From an uncultured Gammaproteobacteria bacterium (lineage in GTDB: Bacteria; Pseudomonadota; Gammaproteobacteria; HK1), in assembly GCA_958295835.1 (NCBI GenBank), contig OY282378.1, positions 947,001 through 1,011,000 on the forward strand: 64,000 nucleotides of DNA, read 5' to 3'. Both the position numbers and the translations under genes were made by a program. Under the pieces are notes generated by a model, which did no database searches, had not been told where the DNA came from, and was given only the letters and a program-made list of their open reading frames with translations. This document shows, one piece after another, positions 55,044 through 63,601 of this stretch (its first letter is position 1; every line of letters starts with the position of its first letter).

Positions 55044-56031
55044 CTCACCCATCACCGAAGGCGGGAGCCCCGCGCAGTCGATGCGCAACTCCCTCGACCT
55101 CGCGCGCCGGGCCGAGGCGCTGGGGTATCGCCGCTACTGGGTGGCGGAGCACCACAACATGCCCGGCATCGCGAGCGCGGCGACCGCGGTGGTGATCGGC
55201 CACGTTGCTGGCGGGACGTCCACGATCCGGGTGGGCGCCGGGGGGATCATGCTGCCGAACCATGCGCCGCTGGTCATCGCCGAGCAGTTCGGCACCCTCG
55301 ACGCGCTGTACCCGGGGCGCATCGACCTCGGTCTCGGCCGCGCGCCCGGCACCGACCAGCGCACCGCGTTCGCGTTGCGGCGCAACCTCCACGGCGACCC
55401 CGACGACTTTCCGCGCGACGTGGTCGAGCTGCAGGACTACTTCCGCGAGCCGCGGCCGGACGACCACGTCCGAGCCATTCCGGGCAGCGGTCAGAACGTT
55501 CCCATCTGGATCCTGGGGTCGAGCCTCTACGGCGCGCAGCTCGCCGCGATGCTCGGACTACCGTATGCCTTCGCATCGCACTTCGCGCCGGCCGCCCTGA
55601 TGCCTGCCCTCGACATCTACCGCGAATCGTTCAGACCCTCGGAGCAGCTCTCCAGTCCCCATGCCATGGCCGGATTCAACGTGTTCGCGGCCGACACCGA
55701 CGAGGAAGGACACCGCTTGCGCACCTCGGCGCGGCAATGGACGCTGGCGCTACGCCGGGGGAGGCCCCGCCGTCTCCCGCCGCCGGACGACGGGTTCGAG
55801 GCGCGATTGGGCAGGCACGAGCGGGCGATGCTCGACGAACACGGCGCATGCTCGGCGGTCGGCTCCCCGGCCACGGTGCTCGGGCAGATGGAGCGGTTCG
55901 TGGAGCGCACCGGGGTCGACGAGCTGATGATCGCGTCCCAGATCTTCAACCACGACGCGCGCCTACGCTCGTTCGAGATCGCGATGGAGGCGTGGTCGAG
56001 CCGGGCCCGGCAAGGGAGCGCCTCGGCCTGA
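55018..56031 (+). CDS. LLM-class flavin-dependent oxidoreductase (MsnO8 type)
   Basis: A 337-aa bacterial-luciferase-like TIM-barrel flavoprotein using FMNH2. Typical features are [59 protein letters not shown], and [14 protein letters not shown], with the later [20 protein letters not shown]. These match the MsnO8/YhbW subfamily. The natural substrate of this group is generally unknown. The start at 55018 is chosen over the duplicated ATG at 54894, which is followed by a stop. Confidence 0.92.
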   Translation: MTALSVLDLSPITEGGSPAQSMRNSLDLARRAEALGYRRYWVAEHHNMPGIASAATAVVIGHVAGGTSTIRVGAGGIMLPNHAPLVIAEQFGTLDALYPGRIDLGLGRAPGTDQRTAFALRRNLHGDPDDFPRDVVELQDYFREPRPDDHVRAIPGSGQNVPIWILGSSLYGAQLAAMLGLPYAFASHFAPAALMPALDIYRESFRPSEQLSSPHAMAGFNVFAADTDEEGHRLRTSARQWTLALRRGRPRRLPPPDDGFEARLGRHERAMLDEHGACSAVGSPATVLGQMERFVERTGVDELMIASQIFNHDARLRSFEIAMEAWSSRARQGSASA

Positions 56032-56305
56032 CCGGTCAGCACCGGCGTCTCGCCGCCGCTCGACCTCGACCGCCCGGTTCGCTGCGCTCCAAGAGCGCCC
56101 GGCATCTCGCCGCGAACCGAAGACGACGTGCAGTACCGGCGGGGATTCTCCCGCGGGACGTGCAGTACGCAGAACGCGGACAGAGTCCGCCTCGGAAGAT
56201 CAGCGTCGCCCTCCTCCCGCTGGTCCCCGCTCCTGCGCGCGGGCCGGCGCCCGGGTCACGGGCGAATACGACGTGGCGGATCGGGAACGGGCGTCCCACC
56301 TTCGC

Positions 56306-56557
56306 TCAACCCGCCTCGATCTTCGGCAGGAAGTACACCTCCGCGTTCTCGCGCAACGGCTGGAACCAGGCGGTCTCGTGGAGCTCGCCGTCGATCGCGA
56401 CGGTGGTCTCCTCCTCCAGGTATTCCCCCAGGCCGGGAAAGCGCGCGTCCATCGCCTTGATGACGCCGCGCAGGTTGCGGGCGTCGACCTCGAACTCCTT
56501 CTCCCCACCGGTGCGCTGGAGGCTCGTCCCGGTGGAAAGCACGACCTTGATGGTCAC
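56306..56557 (-). CDS. MoaD/ThiS-like small protein next to a molybdenum hydroxylase
   Basis: An 83-aa beta-grasp protein. VTIKVVLSTGTSLQRTGGEK, NLRGVIKAMDARFPGLGEYL, VAIDGELHETAW and ENAEVYFLPKIEAG fit the MoaD/ThiS fold and length. It ends in EAG rather than the C-terminal GG needed for thiocarboxylation, so it may not act as a sulfur carrier. It follows the molybdopterin-binding subunit gene by 70 bases on the same strand, an association seen with aldehyde-oxidoreductase-type enzymes. GTG start at 56557. Confidence 0.75.
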   Translation of the reverse strand: MTIKVVLSTGTSLQRTGGEKEFEVDARNLRGVIKAMDARFPGLGEYLEEETTVAIDGELHETAWFQPLRENAEVYFLPKIEAG

Positions 56558-56625
56558 TGCGCCGCCCGAGCCCGACCGGCGGCACCGGCCGGTTGGAGCA
56601 TCCCGGTGGAAAGCACGACCGTCAC
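56554..56625 (-). other. Partial duplication of the MoaD-like gene start
   Basis: Between the two genes lies a 23-codon frame starting at GTG 56625 that reads VTVVLSTGMLQPAG and ends exactly over the start of the MoaD-like gene. The 20 bases GGTCGTGCTTTCCACCGGGA occur in both, so the gene's first codons were duplicated in tandem. It may act as a coupling leader or be debris. Confidence 0.6.
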
Positions 56626-56627
56626 GG

Positions 56628-58907
56628 TCAGAATTCCGGACCGTCGCGGTGGTCGAGCGCTTCGAGGACCTTGGGCGGCGACATCGGCAGCTCCTGCATC
56701 CGCCGGCCGATCGCATCCGCCACCGCATTCGCGATGGCCGCCATCGGCGGGCAGATGCTGACCTCGCCGACGCCCTTCACGCCATAGGGATGGTTCGGAT
56801 TCGGTACCTCGACCACGATCGGCTCGATCATCGGTACGTCGGAGGCCACCGGCACCCGGTAGTCGAGGAAGCCCGGATTGCTCATCCTCCCGTCCTCGTC
56901 GTAGATGTACTCCTCGTTGAGCGCCCAGCCGATCCCCTGCACCACGCCGCCCTGCATCTGGCCCTCGACGTAGCCGGGATGGATCGCGCGGCCGGCGTCC
57001 TGCGCGGCCACGAAGCGCAGGATCGTCACCCTCCCCGTCTCGGGATCGACCTCCACGTCGCAGTACTGGGTCGAGAATCCGGGCGCCTGCCCGCCCGCGC
57101 TCACCGTCCCGGTCGCCCCGATGGGTCCTCCGGTGGCGCTGAACTTCGAGGCGATCTCCTTCAGCAGCAGCGGCTCGAAGTCCCCCACGTTGCTGCTCGC
57201 GGGCTTGGCGCAGCCGTCCTCCCACACCACCGCGTCCACGTCCACGTCCCAGATGAGCGCGGCGCGGGCGCGCATGTCGTCGATCACTTTCTTGCAGGCG
57301 TCGATCACCGCGAGGCCCGTGGCGTAGGTCACCCGCGAGCCTCCGGTGACGTGGCAGTACGGCACCGTCTCGGTATCCACCACGCTGGACTGGATGAGGT
57401 CGTAGTCGATGCCCAGGGTCTCGGCCGCCATGATCGCCATCGACGCCCGCGTGCCGCCGATGTCCGGGCTGCCGGTGGCGATGGTCACGGTGCCGTCGGC
57501 GTTGACCGCGACGTTGGCGGCGGAATCGCCCGCGCCGTTGAACCAGAAGCCCGAGGCAACGCCCCGCCCCCGGTTCGGCCCGAGCGGAACCCGGTAGCCC
57601 GGATGGTCGAGCAGGGCCTGCACCGTCTCGACGTAGCCGCCGTGCGCGAGCTTCGGGCCGTAGACCATCCGGGTGCCCGGGGTGGCGGCGTTCTTCAGCC
57701 GGAACTCGAGCGGATCCATGCCGATGGTCTTCGCCACCACGTCGAGGGTGCTCTCGACCGCGAACGCCGAGATCGGCGCGCCGGGGGCGCGGTACGCGGC
57801 GGCCTTCGGGCGGTTGCTGACCACGTCGTAGCCGACAGTGCGCTGGTTGGGGATGTCGTAGGGCGCGAATGCGCACATGCAGCCGTTCGTCACCGGGGAG
57901 CCGGGGAAGGCCCCCGCCTGGTACTTGAGAACCGCTTCGGCCGCGGTGATGGCGCCGTCACGCTTGAAACCGATCTTCACCGTCATCGAGGAACCGGAGG
58001 TCGGGCCGGTCCCCTTGAACACCTCCTCGCGCGACATGTTCATCCGCACCGGATGGCCGGATTTCTTCGACAGCGTGAGCGCCACCGGCTCCAGGTACAC
58101 GATGGTCTTGCCGCCGAAGCCCCCGCCGATCTCGGCCGGGTTGACCTTCAGGTCGCCGATGGTCATGCCGGTGAGCTTCGCGGTGAGGTTGCGCACCGCG
58201 AAGTGCCCCTGGCTGGAGCTCCAGACCTCGGCCTTGCCGCCGCCCTCCCAGTGCGCGAGGCAGGCCTGGGGCTCGATGTACGCTTGGTGGATCGGCGCGG
58301 TCCGGTAGTGCTTCTCGACGATCTCGTCGGCCTCGGCGAAGCCCGCGTCGAGATCACCGATCTCGAAGCCGACCTGCTTCGAGACGTTCGACGGACGCTC
58401 GGGCGCCGGGTCCACCCCGCGCGTGATCATGTCATCGAACAACAGCGGCGCGTCCTCGGCCATCGCCTCCTCCACGTCGATGACGTGCGGCAGCATCTCG
58501 TAGTCCACGTCGATGAGGGCAAGCGCCCGGTTCGCGATGGCGACGCTGATCGCGGCCACCGCGGCCACCGCGTGGCCTTCGTAGAGCGCCTTCTCGCGCG
58601 CCATGACGTTGCGGGTGACGTGCCAGAAATTGACCGCGAGCCGCTCGGGGCCGACGTATGCGAACGGATGGTCGGGCAGGTCCGTGCCGGTGATGACCGC
58701 CTTCACCCCGGGCAGGGCCTCGGCGCGTGAGGTGTCGATGGAGCGGATGCGGGCGTGCGGGTGCGGGCTGCGCAGCACCTTTCCGTACAGCATCCCGGGC
58801 AGATGGTAGTCGGCGCCGAACTTCGCGGCCCCCGTGACCTTCGGCACCCCGTCCGGACGCACCGGCCGGGTACCGACCCATTTGAAGGCTTGCTGCGGTT
58901 GAGACAT
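56628..58907 (-). CDS. Xanthine dehydrogenase family molybdopterin-binding (large) subunit
   Basis: A 759-aa molybdenum hydroxylase catalytic subunit. Visible features are DGVPKVTGAAKFGADYHLPG at the start, the Mo-cofactor contacts GGGFGGK, AYRAPGAP at the active-site loop, and the catalytic Glu in GVKGVGEVSICPP. The AYRAPG loop resembles 4-hydroxybenzoyl-CoA reductase, nicotinate dehydrogenase and related enzymes rather than CO dehydrogenase, which has VAYRCSFR. AAGGAG lies before the ATG at 58907. The 2Fe-2S and FAD subunits normally adjacent are absent from the window, so it must pair with products encoded elsewhere. Substrate unknown. Confidence 0.9.
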   Translation of the reverse strand: MSQPQQAFKWVGTRPVRPDGVPKVTGAAKFGADYHLPGMLYGKVLRSPHPHARIRSIDTSRAEALPGVKAVITGTDLPDHPFAYVGPERLAVNFWHVTRNVMAREKALYEGHAVAAVAAISVAIANRALALIDVDYEMLPHVIDVEEAMAEDAPLLFDDMITRGVDPAPERPSNVSKQVGFEIGDLDAGFAEADEIVEKHYRTAPIHQAYIEPQACLAHWEGGGKAEVWSSSQGHFAVRNLTAKLTGMTIGDLKVNPAEIGGGFGGKTIVYLEPVALTLSKKSGHPVRMNMSREEVFKGTGPTSGSSMTVKIGFKRDGAITAAEAVLKYQAGAFPGSPVTNGCMCAFAPYDIPNQRTVGYDVVSNRPKAAAYRAPGAPISAFAVESTLDVVAKTIGMDPLEFRLKNAATPGTRMVYGPKLAHGGYVETVQALLDHPGYRVPLGPNRGRGVASGFWFNGAGDSAANVAVNADGTVTIATGSPDIGGTRASMAIMAAETLGIDYDLIQSSVVDTETVPYCHVTGGSRVTYATGLAVIDACKKVIDDMRARAALIWDVDVDAVVWEDGCAKPASSNVGDFEPLLLKEIASKFSATGGPIGATGTVSAGGQAPGFSTQYCDVEVDPETGRVTILRFVAAQDAGRAIHPGYVEGQMQGGVVQGIGWALNEEYIYDEDGRMSNPGFLDYRVPVASDVPMIEPIVVEVPNPNHPYGVKGVGEVSICPPMAAIANAVADAIGRRMQELPMSPPKVLEALDHRDGPEF

Positions 58908-59175
58908 CCGGGGCTCCTTGGCATGGCATGTGGAACGTATCGGGCCGTCGCCTCTCGGGCGGCGCCGCCTCTCCGGCGGATTGTATATGCGGCGGCGGAA
59001 TTGCCGTATCGCCGAATGCGCGGTGGAGCCGGCGCCGTATGCCCCCCCGATGAAGGTTCCGGCGCGCCGGCAGCTCCCGCCAGGCGCGAGAACGTTCGAG
59101 CATCCGCCACGATCGAGCGTTCCGGCCATCGGAACCGGCACGACATCGCGTCGTGACATCGCGTATCGGGACGTT
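58908..59175. other. Intergenic region upstream of the molybdenum hydroxylase gene
   Basis: No gene is supported. It should contain the leftward promoter of the hydroxylase gene. Short open frames in it are GC-driven and have no ribosome sites. Confidence 0.5.
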
Positions 59176-59319
59176 GGCGGGAACTGCTCCCACCGCGTCA
59201 GCAATTCCCGCCGAGCCCGAAAACGACCATTGAATCACCGCGACCCGATGCTCAGGCGGCAGAGAAGGCCACGAGATCCCGATGACACGACCGTGTTCGG
59301 GACATTGGCGGGAATTGCC
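59176..59319. repeat. REP-like hairpin and half-site
   Basis: GGCGGGAACTGC (59176-59187) pairs at 11 of 12 positions with GCAATTCCCGCC (59201-59212) around a 13-base loop. A further half-site, GGCGGGAATTGCC, is at 59307-59319. Same family as 829-950 and 33492-33503. Confidence 0.6.
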
Positions 59320-59517
59320 GGCGCCGCGTGAGATCCGGCCGGGTGACGGCGCCGCTGGTGTACGATCGCGATCTTCGCACCAAACGCCGTCGCCAGTGGG
59401 CCGGGCGTCCGGCGCGGTGACGGCTTCATGTTCGACGACTCGCACCGTGCGGCCCGGATGTCAACGGCCGCGCGGCGCGCCTCGATACGCCCCGGCCTGC
59501 AAGGAGATCGAATCGGG

Positions 59518-60576
59518 ATGAGCATCGAGACCGACGTGGTCATCATCGGCGCCGGCCCATGCGGCCTGTTCCAGGTCTTCGAGCTGGGGTTGCTCGGCAT
59601 CCATGCGCACGTGGTGGACACCCTGCCGGAGATCGGCGGGCAATGCGTCGCGCTGTATCCGGAGAAGCCGATCTACGACATACCCGCCCTTCCGGTGGTG
59701 GGTGCGCGCGAGCTCGTCGATCGTCTCGCGGAGCAGATCCGCCCCTTCAGGCCCGATCTCCATCTGGGCGAGATGGTGGTGAAGCTCGAATGCGAGCCCG
59801 ACGGCGCCTTCTCGCTGGAGACCTCGGCCGGAACCCGGTTCCGTACCCGTGCGGTGGTGGTCGCGGGGGGGCTCGGCTCCTTCCAGCCACGGCCGCTTCG
59901 CCTTCCCGGCGTGAAGGGCTACGAGGGGGTCAACGTCGAGTACAAGGTGCTCGACAAGTCCCGGTATCGCGACAAGGCGGTCGCGATCCTCGGCGGCGGC
60001 GACTCGGCGCTCGACTGGGCGCTGGAGCTGGCGCCGCTGGCGAAGAGCCTCGCCCTGGTGCACCGGCGCGAGGGCTTTCGCGCCCAGCCCGTCTCGCTCG
60101 AGCGCCTGCGGGCGATGGCCGCGGCGGAGCCCGAACGCATCCGCATCGTCATCGGCCGGATCGGCGGCCTCATCGAGGAAGGCGGCGCCCTGGGAGGCAT
60201 CGAGGTCGAGCCGTTCGAGAAGGGCGCCGGGAAGCACGCGGTGCGCTTCGACGATCTGCTCGTCTTCTACGGGCTCTCGCCCAACCTCGGCCCGATCGCG
60301 GAGTGGGGCCTCGGGGTGGAGAAGCGCCAGATCCCGGTGGATACCGAGAAATTCCAGACCAGCGTCCCGGGGATCTTCGCGATCGGCGACATCAACACCT
60401 ACCCCGGCAAGAAGAAGCTCATCCTGAGCGGCTTCCACGAAGCGGCGCTCGTCGCGTTCGCGGTCCAGAAGCACCTCGACCCCGATGCGAGGCAGTTTCT
60501 CCAGTACACCACCACCAGCCCCGTCATGCACGAGCGCCTCGGGGTCTCCGGAGAGCTCGAGCGGACGGCGCAATAG
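59518..60576 (+). CDS. TrxR-like ferredoxin/flavodoxin-NADP+ reductase
   Basis: A 352-aa FAD/NADPH oxidoreductase of the type 2 ferredoxin-NADP reductase group, which resembles thioredoxin reductase but lacks its CxxC. FAD motif VVIIGAGPCGLFQVFELGLLG, GGQCVALYPEKPIYDIPA, the NADP motif VAILGGGDSALDWALEL with HRREGFRA, and the C-terminal FAD block GIFAIGDINTYPGKKKLILSGFHEAA are all intact. AAGGAG (59501-59506) supports the ATG at 59518. It may supply electrons to Fe-S or oxygenase systems. Confidence 0.92.
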   Translation: MSIETDVVIIGAGPCGLFQVFELGLLGIHAHVVDTLPEIGGQCVALYPEKPIYDIPALPVVGARELVDRLAEQIRPFRPDLHLGEMVVKLECEPDGAFSLETSAGTRFRTRAVVVAGGLGSFQPRPLRLPGVKGYEGVNVEYKVLDKSRYRDKAVAILGGGDSALDWALELAPLAKSLALVHRREGFRAQPVSLERLRAMAAAEPERIRIVIGRIGGLIEEGGALGGIEVEPFEKGAGKHAVRFDDLLVFYGLSPNLGPIAEWGLGVEKRQIPVDTEKFQTSVPGIFAIGDINTYPGKKKLILSGFHEAALVAFAVQKHLDPDARQFLQYTTTSPVMHERLGVSGELERTAQ

Positions 60577-60748
60577 AGCTTCTTGTCCGTGAAGTCTTCG
60601 GCCAGGTGATGCAGAGTTGTTCGCCGATTCCGGTTCCGGTGATCGAGCCCTTCCAGGGCTCACGCCGTGACAATCAGGGGAATCTGCCCTCCCCGGCGCC
60701 AGGAAACCGCTTCAATAGCGAAATTTCGCAGAGCGCGCCGAGGCGCGC

Positions 60749-60862
60749 GTGCGGGTCCTCGCCCTGTCCCGCAAATTCCGCCACCAGGTAGCCATTACCG
60801 CCGGCTTGCAGCATGTCGCTGGTCATGTCGCCGTCGTCATCGACGCCGACTGTCTCGAATAG
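60749..60862 (+). pseudogene. Relic of a family 2 glycosyltransferase
   Basis: The frame from 60749 to TAG 60860-60862 reads VRVLALSRKFRHQVAITAGL then QHVAGHVAVVIDADCLE. This matches the polyprenyl-phosphate glycosyltransferase block LSRNFGHQxALTAGLxHAxGDAVVxMDADLQ, including the nucleotide-sugar DAD. Nothing before or after continues the enzyme, so only about 37 codons survive. Confidence 0.65.
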
Positions 60863-60889
60863 TGGGACCACCTCACCGCAAACGCTCAG

Positions 60890-61085
60890 TCAACAACCCG
60901 CCGCGGCCGGGACATGCGCGCCCGGGCCGTAGATGGCCGCCACCCCGGCGCGGCGCAGCATCGCGTGGTCCTGCGAGGGGATGACCCCGAGACGACGGCG
61001 ATGCAGAGGGGCTTCACACCGATGCCCTCCGGAGTCCACCACGTGAGATCGTGGGGAGGGCGGCCTCGGATCTCCGGTTCGCCGT
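60890..61085 (-). pseudogene. Relic of methylmalonyl-CoA mutase with its two ends joined
   Basis: On the minus strand the first part reads EIRGRPPHDLTWWTPEGIGV then KPLC, matching the N-terminal block ELRGRxPxxLxWHTPEGIxVKPLYT of the mutase large chain. It is followed almost at once, in another frame, by GVIPSQDHAMLRRAGVAAIY then GPGAHVPAAAGC and a stop at 60890-60892, matching the C-terminal B12-domain end GGVIPxQDYxxLxxAGVAxIFGPGT. Roughly 600 central residues are deleted. Confidence 0.75.
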
Positions 61086-61227
61086 CCAGGTATACTGCCA
61101 AGGTCTCAACCGCGGATCGGTGAGCAGACTGCGCTTGGCCAACTTGGAACCGAGCCCCGAACGGAGTGCCTGCGGTAAACGATTTCATCTTTCAAGACAG
61201 GGAAAATGGCGGGAAGGGGAAATTCTC

Positions 61228-61470
61228 ATGAATCGACGTTTGAACATCTCGCTCCCGGAACGCACCGTGGATCTCATCGACCGTGTCGCCGGCAAAAGGC
61301 ACCGCAGTGCTCTCATTGATCGCGCAGTCGTCCGGTACATTCAAGAGGAATCTCGCGCCAACCTCGAAAAACGGATCGCTGACGGTGCTCGCGCTCGTGC
61401 CGATCGGGATATGCGACTCGCTGAAGAATGGTTTCCCGTCGAAATGGCCATGGAAGATCCGAAAGCATGA
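61228..61470 (+). CDS. Antitoxin, CopG/ribbon-helix-helix type
   Basis: An 80-aa protein starting MNRRLNISLPERTVDLIDRV, the strand-helix-helix pattern of RHH DNA-binding antitoxins, with a helical C-terminal tail (LEKRIADGARARADRDMRLAEEW) that should wrap the toxin. It overlaps the MazF-like gene by four bases (ATGA). AAGGGGAA lies upstream. Expected to repress its own operon together with the toxin. Confidence 0.88.
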   Translation: MNRRLNISLPERTVDLIDRVAGKRHRSALIDRAVVRYIQEESRANLEKRIADGARARADRDMRLAEEWFPVEMAMEDPKA

Positions 61471-61820
61471 TCAACCCGAAGAGAGGAGACGTCTACCTGG
61501 TCAACTTCGATCCGACGCTGGGCGCGGAGATCCGCAAAACCCGCCCAGCCCTTGTCTTGCAGAACGACATCGCCAACCGGCACAGCCCCATTACGATCGT
61601 GGCCGCGATCACATCCCACTTCGGAGATCGGCTTTACCCGACGGAAGTGCTTGTCGAAGCGCCGGAAGGTGGTCTCTCGACCGACTCGGTCATCCTCTTG
61701 AACCAGATCCGCTCCATCGATCGAAGACGACTCGCAAAACGACTCGGATCTGCCAATCCCGAAACAATGACACGAGTGGACCAAGCACTTCGAGTGAGTC
61801 TCGGTCTCGTCGGTCTTTGA
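61467..61820 (+). CDS. MazF/PemK-family endoribonuclease toxin
   Basis: A 117-aa mRNA interferase. MINPKRGDVYLVNFDPTLGAEIRKTRPALVL holds the family's GDVYxVxxxPxxGxExxKxRPxxV signature, with catalytic Arg in RKTRP; HSPITIVAAITS provides the conserved Ser/Thr, and NQIRSIDRRRL the dimer-groove segment. Its start lies inside the end of the antitoxin gene, indicating coupled translation of a type II toxin-antitoxin pair. Confidence 0.93.
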   Translation: MINPKRGDVYLVNFDPTLGAEIRKTRPALVLQNDIANRHSPITIVAAITSHFGDRLYPTEVLVEAPEGGLSTDSVILLNQIRSIDRRRLAKRLGSANPETMTRVDQALRVSLGLVGL

Positions 61821-61859
61821 TCAGATCGAGTGTCAGGTGCAAAGCGGGCATTGCCCGAT

Positions 61860-62627
61860 TCACGAATGGAGCAACTGGACAACCACATCACCGGATCCGT
61901 CGGGACGCACCACCTTCACGTCATTGGAAGATTCCAGAAACCGCATGAACGTTCTGTGGCCCAGTTTCTTGAAATCAAAACCCGGATCTATCCGCCGCAT
62001 GGTATCGTGGAGCTTGGAGCCCTTGACGTTTCCCTGATCATCCATCGAGGCTTCCATTGCACGTAGAAGCAGATCAGCAGGAGAAAGCCCGTTGGCAAAT
62101 TCTATTGGAGATTCGTCGTTGATCGTGATGGATGTGGATTTTTCGGTTGGTCGTTGAGCGGCAGACTCGTCATCCTTCGAAGGGCTCGACGTGTCCGCGT
62201 CCAGTGCGATGAATCGATCACAACTGTTTATCAGAACGTCAGACGTGCTTGCCTTCCTGCCCGATACGATGACCATCTTGCCGGAAGACCGCAGCCTGTT
62301 TACCAACGGAAAGAAATCGCTGTCTGACGACACGATGACAAACGTGTCAATGGTAGCGGGGGATTGGTGTAACAGGTCCATGGCGTCGATCGACAGCTTG
62401 ATGTCACTGGAATTCTTGCCCGAAGAGGAGTGTTTCTGATGGATCAAAGAGAATCCGAGTTGAAGTAGCTGATCTTGCTCCTTGGGCTGCTGCACCGACC
62501 AATCACCATAAGCCCGTTTTTCGACGATGCTTCCGATCCCGGATATCAGATCCAGCAGGACTCGTATGGCGTCTCTTCCACTGACGTTCTCATAGTCCAG
62601 AAGTACCGCGACGTTCGATTTATCCAT
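61860..62627 (-). CDS. NYN-domain ribonuclease-like protein with C-terminal OST-HTH/LOTUS domain
   Basis: A 255-aa protein of the LabA/DUF88 group. The NYN (PIN-like) domain has its acidic residues at VAVLLDYENVSGRD, in SSDIKLSIDAMD and in IVSSDSDFFPLVNRLRSSG. After a charged linker, residues about 180-255 (SPADLLLRAMEASMDDQGNV, then KLGHRTFMRFLESSNDV) match OST-HTH/LOTUS RNA-binding domains. The protein is expected to cleave or bind RNA. Base composition is lower in GC than nearby genes. The start ATG at 62627 abuts the stop of a truncated ATPase gene. Confidence 0.88.
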   Translation of the reverse strand: MDKSNVAVLLDYENVSGRDAIRVLLDLISGIGSIVEKRAYGDWSVQQPKEQDQLLQLGFSLIHQKHSSSGKNSSDIKLSIDAMDLLHQSPATIDTFVIVSSDSDFFPLVNRLRSSGKMVIVSGRKASTSDVLINSCDRFIALDADTSSPSKDDESAAQRPTEKSTSITINDESPIEFANGLSPADLLLRAMEASMDDQGNVKGSKLHDTMRRIDPGFDFKKLGHRTFMRFLESSNDVKVVRPDGSGDVVVQLLHS

Positions 62628-62629
62628 GA

Positions 62630-63046
62630 TCACCCTCGACCGCGCCCCGCCTCGACCCGGTAGGAATCGCTCGAACCGCCTTCCGGCCTCGCGAGGACGC
62701 ACTCTTCTCCGCGGATCACATAGCCGCCCCTTGGTCGCGCCCCGATCTCCAAGGCAAAATGACCCTTGACACCCGAAACCCGGAAGTCGAAGCAGATACC
62801 GAAGTCCTGTCCACCACCCGCCTCCGAGCGATGTAGCACCTCCCCGATTCCGCCCCGCTCGCTCAAGGCATCGCCGAGAGACGACCGCAGGGCGTCGGTG
62901 ACGAAGCGGAGCGCATCGAGAAAATTGCTCTTGCCCGACCCGTTCGGACCGACAAGGAACGAGAGCGGTGCCGGCGAGACGTCGCACGCGGCGATGCTCT
63001 TGTAGTTGCGCAGCGTCGTGATGCGGGTCAGCAGCCGGCGGTCCAT
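62630..63046 (-). pseudogene. Truncated AAA/RecF-like ATPase (N-terminal third)
   Basis: The 138 residues from ATG 63046 start MDRRLLTRITTLRNYKSIAACDVSPAP and have Walker A FLVGPNGSGKSNFLDALRFV, the N-terminus of SMC/RecF-type AAA ATPases (normally about 370-430 aa). The frame ends at 62630, three bases before the NYN gene, and the signature motif and Walker B are missing. The NYN gene therefore seems to have replaced the ATPase's 3' two thirds. Confidence 0.7.
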
Positions 63047-63200
63047 GATCCGGTCCGTGATCCTCTGTGCGACGATTCCGCTGGACCCGATTCCGGGCCG
63101 CTCCGCCGAAGTGCCCGTCTGGCGGGGTTGCCCGATGATTCTACGCGCGAATCGCCGGATCTGGCGCAATTCAAATCGATCAAGGCCCGAAGGGTTCCGG

Positions 63201-63257
63201 TCAGATATCCGGGATACACTTGTAGTGCCGGATGTTTGCGGTCATGAGCGTGACGCC
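63201..63257 (-). pseudogene. C-terminal tail of a VapC (PIN) toxin
   Basis: The minus-strand frame ends with GVTLMTANIRHYKCIPDI and a stop at 63201-63203, resembling the VapC ending GAxLxTANxxHFxxIPGL. Upstream of 63257 the similarity is cut off by a DUF1640 3' fragment on the other strand. Only about 18 codons survive. Confidence 0.5.
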
Positions 63258-63262
63258 GGTAC

Positions 63263-63337
63263 GACTTGACGCTACGCATCGGATCGATGATGGTGGAGCC
63301 GATCGGAATCGCCGCCGTTCTGATGAAGCTGTCGTGA
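63263..63337 (+). pseudogene. DUF1640 3' fragment
   Basis: DLTLRIGSMMVEPIGIAAVL then MKLS and stop parallels the end of the intact gene just downstream (DLTLRLGSMMVVAIGIVAVL then VRLL). The fragment is 264 bases upstream of the matching part of the intact copy, so it is the leftover of a tandem duplication. Confidence 0.75.
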
Positions 63338-63361
63338 GTCGAGAGCAACAGGGGGACACGC

Positions 63362-63601
63362 ATGAGCGCGCTCTTGTTCGATACCCACGCCTTCGTGAAA
63401 GAGTTGACCGAAGCCGGCATGCCGGAGGCGCAGGCCGAGGTGCTGGCGCGTTCGCAGGCGACGTTGATCGATGAGAAACTGGCGACGAAGCGAGATCTGA
63501 AAGAGCTGGAGTTACGGTTGAAACACGACCTGACGCTACGCCTTGGCTCGATGATGGTGGTGGCGATCGGGATAGTCGCCGTGTTGGTGAGGCTGCTGTA
63601 G
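63362..63601 (+). CDS. Short DUF1640-family coiled-coil membrane protein
   Basis: A 79-aa protein with the family start MSALLFDTHAFVKELTEAGM, the PEAQAEVLARSQATLIDEKL segment, a short coiled coil (LATKRDLKELELRLKHDL) and a C-terminal membrane helix (SMMVVAIGIVAVLVRLL). GGGGGACAC lies before the ATG. Divergent in sequence from the copy at 42302 but the same architecture. Function unknown. Confidence 0.8.
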   Translation: MSALLFDTHAFVKELTEAGMPEAQAEVLARSQATLIDEKLATKRDLKELELRLKHDLTLRLGSMMVVAIGIVAVLVRLL

